Made by a program: the position numbers and the translations under genes | The notes under the pieces: generated by a model | Told to the model about the DNA's origin: nothing | The model's database searches: none | What the model saw: the letters and a program-made list of their open reading frames with translations, nothing else | Shown here: piece by piece, positions 1 to 7,700 of the stretch | How the letters are laid out: the number at the start of each line of letters is the position of its first letter | Position numbering within the stretch: position 1 is the first letter of the stretch | Assembly: GCA_900088475.1 (NCBI GenBank) | Contig: FLMG01002281.1 | Coordinates: 1,186-28,961, forward strand | From: Hyphochytrium catenoides | Taxonomy: Eukaryota; Sar; Hyphochytriomycetes; Hyphochytriales; Hyphochytriaceae | Length of the DNA stretch: 27,776 nt | Direction of reading: 5' to 3'

Positions 1-910
1 CTGGCCTCTCTGCCTCTTCCACGGCTTCCCCTTGTCTCTCTTCTTATCATAACGAGGTCGCGTAGGGTTTTCTGTTGTGGACGTCTGTCGACCCGGAGCC
101 TTCCCGCTTGAATCCGCTGTAAACTCCCTGGTGCGTAGGATCACCTTGTACAGCTCATTCCACTCCGTCCATGAACTAGGCTTCCTGAGCTTGTCATCAA
201 TGGCTCGTTGCTCAGTGAGGGATAGAGCATTCTCCATTAGCATGTCTGCCATTTCCTCAAGGCTTAAGGTCCTTTTATACACCTCCTCATAGGCTTTCGC
301 ATACTGCTCCACTTGCTTGACCTTCTTGGCATTCAGATTCTCCCATGCCTCCTGTGACATGTCCGTGGGAAATTCCATGGCGGTAATGCCAGCCTCCATC
401 AGACGAAGCTCCTTCATAGATTTGCCATCCCTCGAGAGAGCGTAGACGTCCATTAAGAATTGACGACCGTCAGCGTACGTAGCTCTGACCTTGACGCGCC
501 AATCGCTCCGCATTATCCTTAACAGCTCCCACACTTCGATCCTTATCCTTAACAGCTCCCACACTTCGATTGAGAAGAATGTGTAGCTTTTGCTGGTCCC
601 CATATAGGTGACTTTTCGCTATCCTGTCAAACGTCTGGAAATACTCGCCAATGGTAGGGTTGCTGCGTTTGTCCCCTGTTCTGCCAAACAGCTTAGGAAA
701 CTCCTCGAACTGCAACTTCCCAACGCCTCTACCATCCAGCGACAAATCCACAATTCTCCTCGCCGCCCTTGTTACCATGTACGTTTCTACCCTGTTTGTA
801 GGCTAGATCCGTCTCTGTCTCCGACTCGGTCTCAATGCTCAACTCCACAACAAAGGTCTCCAGAATCTCTGCTAAATCTCTGTTATCTGCGAAATTGTGA
901 AGTCCCTACC
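1..910 (-). pseudogene. decayed retroelement gag-like region, 5' part
   Basis: Read on the minus strand from about 910 down to the window edge, a gag-like polyprotein can be followed, but only across three reading frames. About 910-775 gives an acidic leader (FADNRDLAEILETF... ESETETD); 778-about 560 gives a segment with IGEYFQTFDRIAKSHLYGDQ; about 560-1 gives a segment with LMDVYALSRDGKSMKEL, WENLNAKKVKQVEQYAKAYE, then a basic tail (KKRDKGKPWKRQRGQ) like the RNA-binding end of Gag. Two frame changes, near 775 and near 560, and the lack of a clear ATG argue for a decayed copy. An in-frame 30-bp duplication sits next to the second frame change. Zinc knuckle, protease and reverse transcriptase would lie beyond the left edge and are not seen, so the assignment rests on gag-like composition and layout. 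Alternatively it is a host gene with introns. Confidence 0.45.
511..570. repeat. 30-bp direct tandem duplication
   Basis: Two adjacent 30-base copies (511-540 and 541-570) are identical except at the first bases. They lie inside the gag-like region. The unit keeps the reading frame, so on the minus strand it adds ten residues (DRSVGAVKD-K/N). This looks like a recent slippage or replication duplication in a non-functional copy. Confidence 0.85.
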
Positions 911-936
911 AAACAGTCTGGCGCCTGTTCGGTAGG
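905..936. repeat. hairpin-forming inverted repeat
   Basis: Arms 905-916 (cctaccaaacag) and 925-936 (ctgttcggtagg) are complementary at 11 of 12 positions, around an 8-base loop. The hairpin lies immediately upstream of the gag-like frame on the minus strand, where a primer-binding region or packaging structure would be in an LTR element. That placement is only suggestive; no LTR pair can be seen because the element runs off the window. Confidence 0.6.
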
Positions 937-939
937 TAG

Positions 940-1880
940 GGGGGCAATCACTCCTGACTATCCTAGAGAACTAGGCCGTTAACGTCCTGAAACTATCACA
1001 GTGCTACAGAACATTATTGATCAGATGAAAGATTGGGCTAGCAATTTTGATTAACTTGATCACTGTTTGCCAGAACTTTTGAGTTTGCAGACATGTTTTG
1101 GAAGTGGGGAAAATGTTACCAACAATAGCCTGCAAAACACATGATGGGCTCTGGACCAATTACAGAGAGGAGAAGTCCCATCACAGCCAATCAGAAAGCT
1201 TCCTTCTTTATAAAGCTAAGATCCGATTGGTGGATCACGGTTATCACACCTCAGATATTTCTTAGGCTCTTTTTCGGTTATCAGATAATAGATCTAACAG
1301 CCTTTGATCTATTTATCAGAAGAAGAGGAAAATGAAAGTGTCGTTTCGTCCTGAGGAAGATGCGCTAGGAAGAGAGAGGAGAAGAGAGGCTAAAGCTATT
1401 GGCAGGAGAGAAAGACGCAGTGCGACGTGGAAGAGAGACACGACAGAAGCACGAGTTGAGACCTGGAAGCCTGGAAGAGAGGTCGGACAGGGCAGGGAGG
1501 GGAGAGGAGAAGAGAGCGAGAGTGGGAAATGGGAAAAGAGTAGACAGGCAAAGCGAGGAGAGGGAAGAAAGCAACCTGCCCAGTGAGTGAGGCCAGACGC
1601 GCGGTCGAGGGGCATCTGTGAGGAGACACAAGCCCCAGGGACCGAGTAAGGACAAACGGCATGCCGGATTAAAAGACAGCGCGTGGAGGACGGGCAAAGA
1701 AAGAGCGATAGACAAGAAGACTGAGATACAGAAAGCAAGGAGGCCTGTTTCCCGCTTATTATACTTCTGGAGGCTCTTGCGGACGCTCGACGGTCCCTAG
1801 AGTGCTTCACAACAGTAGTGCCTCGGCCAGGTCAACTAGGGATCTCCTACCTAGAGAGCTCCGTCGTGAGGAAGTGCAGG
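940..1880. other. non-coding spacer, possible LTR plus 5' flank of ankyrin gene
   Basis: No convincing gene. The left part (940-1330) is AT-richer than its surroundings, with a TTTATAAA near 1208 and a CCAAT box near 1188; it could hold the 5' LTR of the retroelement read leftward, but neither LTR boundary can be proved. From about 1332 to 1760 the sequence is purine-rich (AGAG/GGAG) and gives several overlapping low-complexity frames rich in R, E and K that I do not accept as genes. The end of this stretch should hold the promoter and 5' UTR of the ankyrin gene. Confidence 0.5.
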
Positions 1881-3064
1881 ATGGGACAGCCACGCTATAG
1901 CTCAGCTGTCTCCAAGGCTTTGGCTCGAATGCGCGTCACTCGGTCCTTCTGGGACAAGAGTCACGCACCCGAAGCAAGAGACGAAGGGACCACAGAGAAA
2001 GAGCAGAGGAAAGTGCCAACGCCAACTCCCTCGTCGCCAGTCTCCCCTGCTGAGGATATATGGCAAGCTATTGCGCAAGGACATGTCCAGGAGGTGATCG
2101 ATAATCTTTTGCCCTCTTCCTTTAACCCTTCCATGCCCACGATCCCACAGAACGAATCGCACAGGGTCTTTGCTCTTGGGTTTCGCCATCACACCTTCTC
2201 TCTCTCTCTCTCTCTCTCTCTGTCCCTTTATCTATTCGTTCTCTCTTGCTATCTCTCTCTCTTTGTCCTTTTATCTCTTCTTTCTCTCCTGCTACCTCTC
2301 TCTCTCCTCTCTCTTTTCCTCTCCTCTCTCTCTCTCTGTCTCTTCCTCTCTTTATGGTTCTAGCTATTGGCTCTCATATTTCTCTGCTTATATCTCTAGT
2401 GTCCTTTTTTCTTGTTCCACGGGGACACGCTTAGATATCCTCATTGCATTGCACTTCCCTCTTCCTGTTGCAGGTTCAACGCTTTCTAGAGGGAGGAGAT
2501 ATTGCTTCCGCACTTAGACAAAGAAACGAAAAGCAGGGCGGGGCCACGCTGCTCCATCTTGCTTGTAGGAGAGGAGACGCTCCCCAAGTTCTGCTGCTCC
2601 TTTCATTGGCGCGAACGCACTTTGGAGAAGGGGAAGCCAAGGGACTGGTCAACGCACGAGACACAAGTTATCTTCAGTCGACGCCGCTGGCCGAGGTGTT
2701 GAGAAGTAGAGCAGGAGCACCGAGAGAGAGAGAGACAATCATCAAAGAGCTACTGGACATGGGGGCAGACTACAGGCTTAGAGGCTCTACGGTTCTTCAT
2801 CTGTAAGAAGAGGAAAAGCTCTGGTTCTATGGCCTTCTGCTTCTCTTATATCTTTTCGCTTCTTGGTCCTAATTGGAAATGGCTAGTTCTATTGTCTTCC
2901 TCTTCTCTCCCTTGTTTGAGGTGCCTCTGCTGTCTCATTGTCCGGGTCCTCTCTTCTTCTTCTTCTCTCTCTCTCTCTTTCTCTCTCTCTCTGTCTCTTT
3001 GTGTCTCTCTCTCTCTGTCTCTCTCTCTCTCTTTGTCTGCCTGTCTCTTTCTCTCTCTCTCTCT

Positions 3065-3095
<31 letters not shown>

Positions 3096-4379
3096 CATCT
3101 CACCTTCTCTCTCTCTCTTTTCTTTCTCAATATTTCTTGCTCTGCCTCTCTTTCGTTTCTCATGTTTCTCTCCCTCTCCATGTGACTGTCCGTGTGTCTT
3201 ATTTTCTCTCTATTCTATTTCTCTCTTGCCTCTGCAGAGCCGTTAACAGAGGGCTGGTCTCACCCGTACGACTCCTACTATCTCATCCACACTCAGCATG
3301 TCCGGCGCTCGATCTCAAGGACTGTGCAGGCAGAACGGTGAGGTGCTGACATGAGAGGCGGGGAGCCCCAAGCTTGAACTGACCTCACGGTCTGCTTTCC
3401 ATGCCTCCCGTCCTTTTCCCCCTCTCTGCAGCCGCTAGACTTATCGATCCGTCTCTTTGGACCAGACACAGCCCTAAGCCAGTATCTGAAAAAGGCTGAG
3501 AAAGAGTTCTCTTTCCTCTCTCGCGTTCGTCAAGGACAGGCGCTGCGTGTAGCAGAGGCGGAGAAGCGACAGGACAAACTGATAGAGGAATACTTTGAGG
3601 TACCCTGAAGAGCTATGCCTGCCATTTTTGATTAGCTCTTCCGTTCCTGTCTTTCCAATATCTCATGGCCCTCCTGTCCTCGTAGTACTCTCTCTCCTGT
3701 TTTCTCTCATTCTCCCTGTTTCCCTCTCACTCACTCTCGCGTGCTCGCTAGCTCGCCTTGCTCTTCTCTCTCTCTTTCTCTCTCCTTTTTCTCTCTCTCC
3801 ATTTTCTCTGCTCTCCTCAGTGAAGGTCTTACATTGTTTTCCACTTTCTCGCCTACTCCTCGTTTGTCCACAATTTTCCCACGTCTTTTCTCTTTCCTTT
3901 CTTTCAATGGCGATCTTATGTCCCTCTTCTTGCTCTAGACTTTGGAGCAGGCACAGTCTTTCCTAGCTCAAGCGGCAGCGGATTGGTCGCAGCAACATGA
4001 GAAGGCACAGGCTGTACGGGAAGAGGAGAGAAAGAAGCTTCTCAAGTCTAAGGAGAAAGACTTTGAGAAAGAGTTTGCTCTCTTCTCTTCCTCCAAAGAA
4101 GGAAAGCAGTGGGTTAAGGAAAGGACCACACAGCTCCTTGAGGAAAGAAGAGGAGAGGGGGAAGAGAAGAAGAAGAAGCCCAAAAAGGACGTGGAGAATG
4201 CAGCCCGAGCAGAGTGGATAAAGGAACGAGAAGAAGAGAGACAAAAAGAGGTTGAAGCACTTCTTTCTCTCTCTTCTCCACCTATCACGACCGACCCCGC
4301 GTTACAGAGATATATGCATCTTCTGGAGACTGAGGAGGATGAGAGTTTGAGGCTTTTCTCTCTTCCTTCCCTTGAGTAG
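1881..4379 (+). CDS. ankyrin-repeat protein with C-terminal coiled coil
   Basis: Five exons: 1881-2165, 2474-2802, 3238-3337, 3432-3599, 3939-4379 (stop TAG). They join to 440 codons with matching phases; all introns are GT-AG. The start is the first in-frame ATG (1881). Residues about 1-95 are polar and unassigned. Residues about 96-260 hold ankyrin repeats: TLLHLACRRGD near 120-130, then LLDMGADYRLRGSTVLHLAVNRG and VRLLLSHPH with ALDLKDCAGRTPLDLSIR, an ideal repeat turn restored only by splicing exon 3 to exon 4. Residues about 270-440 are a highly charged helical region (KEREEERQKEVEAL) likely to form a coiled coil. Ankyrin repeats bind protein partners, so an adaptor role is inferred; I cannot assign a specific family. 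Introns 1, 2 and 4 are almost pure CT. No signal peptide or membrane segment is seen. Confidence 0.82.
2190..2345 (+). repeat. CT-rich microsatellite in intron 1 of ankyrin gene
   Basis: Long runs of (CT)n with occasional TTT or CC interruptions. Translated frames here give only Ser/Leu low complexity. The run lies between donor GT at 2166 and acceptor CAG at 2473. Confidence 0.9.
2955..3150 (+). repeat. CT-rich microsatellite in intron 2 of ankyrin gene
   Basis: Nearly 200 bases of (CT)n, (TCTG)n and (CCCT)n between donor at 2803 and acceptor CAG at 3237. Several long Ser/Leu (plus strand) and Arg/Glu (minus strand) open frames across it are artefacts of the repeat. Confidence 0.9.
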
Positions 4380-4727
4380 AAGTAGCGGGGGAGAGACAAC
4401 AAAAGAGGGAGAGATAAGTGGCATAGGGGACAGGAGCGCGAGGAGAACCAAGAGATTAACAGAAAGCCTTTTGCCATCCTCAATGGCCATTGAGCCCTCC
4501 TATTCATGACAGATACCAGAGAGAGAAGGTCCGGAGCCCACAGAAAGACATAAATGCACCGAGAGAGAGAGAGAGAGGAGAGGAGAGAGAGGGCCGGAGA
4601 GAAAAAAGCAACAAAAAAAGCCAGAAAGAGAAAGGATGCCAATGACAGTTAGACTACGACGAGACTCACAGCATTATGACGTTATTAACCAGCGATCTAC
4701 ACCTGTACAGCACTCTCTTCCTCTACA

Positions 4728-4762
<35 letters not shown>
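4380..4762. other. convergent intergenic spacer with GA and CT tracts
   Basis: This separates the 3' end of the plus-strand ankyrin gene from the 3' end of the minus-strand BTB gene. It holds a (GA)n tract at about 4558-4600 and a (CT)n tract at about 4728-4758, which almost abuts the BTB stop codon. Both 3' UTRs must fit here; I see no further gene. Confidence 0.7.
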
Positions 4763-7700
4763 TCAAAGACGAAGAGCTCTCGTACTGATTATCCCAGTGT
4801 CTAGAAAGAACTCGGTACTTGAGGCTTCTCCTTCTTCTTCTTCTTCCACTCCAGCTTCAATCTCTTCGTCTGTCTCTTCAGGAGAGAGATAGTCTTTGCT
4901 GGGCCGGCGCAATGCTCTCCAACTCTCTCTCGCGTCCACCCAGCGATCGTTCTCTGCCTGTTCTCTCTGCTCATCGTCATCGTCATCTTCCTCCTCTTCA
5001 CTGACAGTGAACGAGTTCTCTTTTGACTTTCTCTCCTCTTTCTCTCCCTCTTCCGTCCCTTCTTCTGAATCTCTCTCTTTGATGGTTGTAAGGGTAGGGG
5101 AGATGTCGTCCGGGAGCGTTGAGGAAGACTCCTCAAGAGAGAGAGAAATGTCGTCCATGTCGTACCACGTCTCTACCTGAAAAGTATGTGTCATGTCCTC
5201 TGAAGAGAGATGAGGTCTTCTCCCGCCACTCAGAGGAGAGAGAGGAGGCAAGCTCTCTCCCTCTCCCCCGTCAATTTCCTCCTCTGCTGCCGGCTTAAAG
5301 CCTAAAGAGGAAGAGACGCCCTTGTACATGTACAAGGCAGGCATAGGAGAAGACAAAGGACGTGGAGGAGGTGTCTTCACCGTCAAAGAGCCTATCGCGG
5401 TCTGTGCACTAACATCTTCCTGCTTCCCAGGAAGAGAGAGAGACGTCCTTGTCTTTCTCTCTCTCTCGTAATCTGCGTCGCTGCCTTCAAGAATATGTTC
5501 CTCTTCGGCCCCTTGAGAGATCAGCTGGTGGGAAAAGTGAGAGGAAGAGGAAGGAGGAACCATCGCTGGGAGTACACCTCGAGTTTCTCCTTCTTTTCTT
5601 TGGCCCTTTGCTGGGAGAAGAGCGTAGCCGTAGAGTGGACATACAAAGCCTAATGCTTTTTCTACCCCTTCATAGACAGGCCGAGAGAGCCAGGTGGCAG
5701 TACCAGCTAGTGCATCTATTTTCTTTGCTTCTTCTCTCTCTTTCTTGAAGAGAGGGATCGAATAGCCGAGTGCATCTTCCACTCCCAGGTACATTGAACG
5801 GCAGAGAGGGGTGGTGGGCCCTTCCTTCTCCTCTCCTGCTATGGAAGGACGGGAAGAGAGAGCGGAAGGAGAGCTCAGAGGCTTCTCCTGCCTAGGATAC
5901 ATGGGACGGGCTGGGGTGGAGCTCTTATCTGTCTGAGAAGGAGGAAAGAGAGGGATGGAGAAGCCTAAGGCTTGCTCCACTCCTGCGTACATGGGAAGAG
6001 AGGAAACGAGAGGATGAGAAGGGCTGCAGGCATTCTGCCTCTCCTTCTGCCTCTCTTCCACCTTCTCCCCGCTTCTCGGGCGTTTGTATCCAAGAGCTTC
6101 GTAGACGGAAGGGTACATGGGGAGAGAGGAGCGCACGGAAGTAGGAGCAGCATGATTCTCTCTCTTCTCAAATTCCGCTCCAGCGAAGAAGCCGAGTGCC
6201 TTAAAGACTCCAGGGTACATGGCCATGCAGTTCCCTGCTTTCTCCCCACCTGCGGGCGCGGCTCTCATCTCTTCTTTTCCCGCAAGTGGCTCTTTGCTTC
6301 CTAGCACTTCACCACGTTTCTGTTTCTCTGAATGAGCTTCTTCGATAACTGCCGCCTCCATCTCAGGCTCCTCGGTAGAGGCTTCCAGGGAGTTATCAGT
6401 GTACCTTCTTTCTCTGTCCTGTTCGTCTTCTTCTGGTGCTGCGCGAAGCTGAAATCCGAGAGCGCGAAAGACCCTTGGATACATAGACTTCGTACTGGAT
6501 GGAGAAGAGCTTATGTCTTCTTTCTCTTGGTGGACGCGTCTCTCTTTGTTAGTGGCTCTGGCCCTGTATCTTAAAGACTTAAAGACTCCAGGGTACATGG
6601 AAGCTTGTTCCCTAGCCAAGCTCTCGCACTCTTCCTCAAGGTTGGCGGAGAGGTTAGACGGTGGAGAGGTCTGCAGAGGAAGAGAAATAGGCTGAGATAT
6701 TGAAGAGAGAGAAGGACCGTCGTGGGCGAGGATGAGCGTTGCTTTGTCCCCCAATCCTAAAGCCTTGGTCAGGATGGAGATGTACATGGAACTCAGGGGG
6801 TCGTGCACAGCAGAAGCAGAAGTGGAAGGAGGAGATACTTTGCAAAGAGAAGAAGCGGACTCCATCCCAGGAGAGAAAGAGGGAGAAGAAATGGAATCAA
6901 AGGGAGAAGAAGAAGAAGCGTCAGCGGAAGCACAAGAGGAGCGAAAAGAGTAAGAGAAACCGAGTGCGTTGGCCACTCCAGGGTACATTGTCTCCTCGGA
7001 GGCCGCAAGGAGCTGTCCAGATGGGGAGAGAAGAGAGAGAGAGGGACGAAAAGGGCAGGCTCCGCTGTCGGAAGGAGGAGGATAGTTGAAGCCCAGAGCT
7101 GCCCTTACACCAGGGTACATAGAGGCAGATGCAGTGGCAATTTCTCCGCCAGACAAAGAAATACCTCTTCCCTGTTCCATTGGCAGTTCTTTTCCTAGTT
7201 CTTCTTCAGCTCTCAACGCCTTCTCGCTCTGTGTCTTTCTCTCCTCTCTATCTCTCGCAGACGGTGTAATGGAGGAGAAGCCAAGAGAGCAAGCAACGCC
7301 TGGGTACATGTACCTTGAGTTCACACTTCCGCAAAAGAGAAGAGCGCCGCATCCTTTTCTCTCTTGTCCTGCCTCTTGCGGTAGATACTCTGCCGCTTCC
7401 TCTCCCTTCTCCTCCACTTCCTCATCAATAATACGGATGCTCCGCCTCACCATGGCTATGGGCTGGGAGCTCGAGAGAGCATCAGATGGTCCATCAGCAA
7501 CAGAGTAGCCATAGGCACTCATCGTCCCACAGACGATTCCGATCACCACATCGTCCGTTTCAATAGTAGGAGACGGAGGGATGTTCTCTTGATCTGGATC
7601 CTCCGCACTTTCCTTGTTGCTAGAGCAATCTCCCTCCTTGGACGTCCACCCCAGGCTCAGTGCCACACCTTCATACATATACCGGGCGCTGATCACGCCA

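Noticed and set aside
1316-1810. Overlapping long frames on both strands (up to 164 codons)
   Set aside because: All come from purine-rich low complexity that stays open in many frames; the composition is R/E/K on plus and S/L on minus, without motifs.
2829-3349. Ser/Leu-rich plus frames and Arg/Glu-rich minus frames
   Set aside because: They are translations of the CT microsatellite in intron 2 of the ankyrin gene.
3968-4642. 224-codon minus frame opposite ankyrin exon 5
   Set aside because: It is a shadow of the real plus exon; the Ser/Leu/Phe composition mirrors the Lys/Glu-rich coiled coil on the other strand.
7086-7508. 140-codon plus frame inside the BTB gene
   Set aside because: Antisense shadow of the MYPGV region; it has no independent features.
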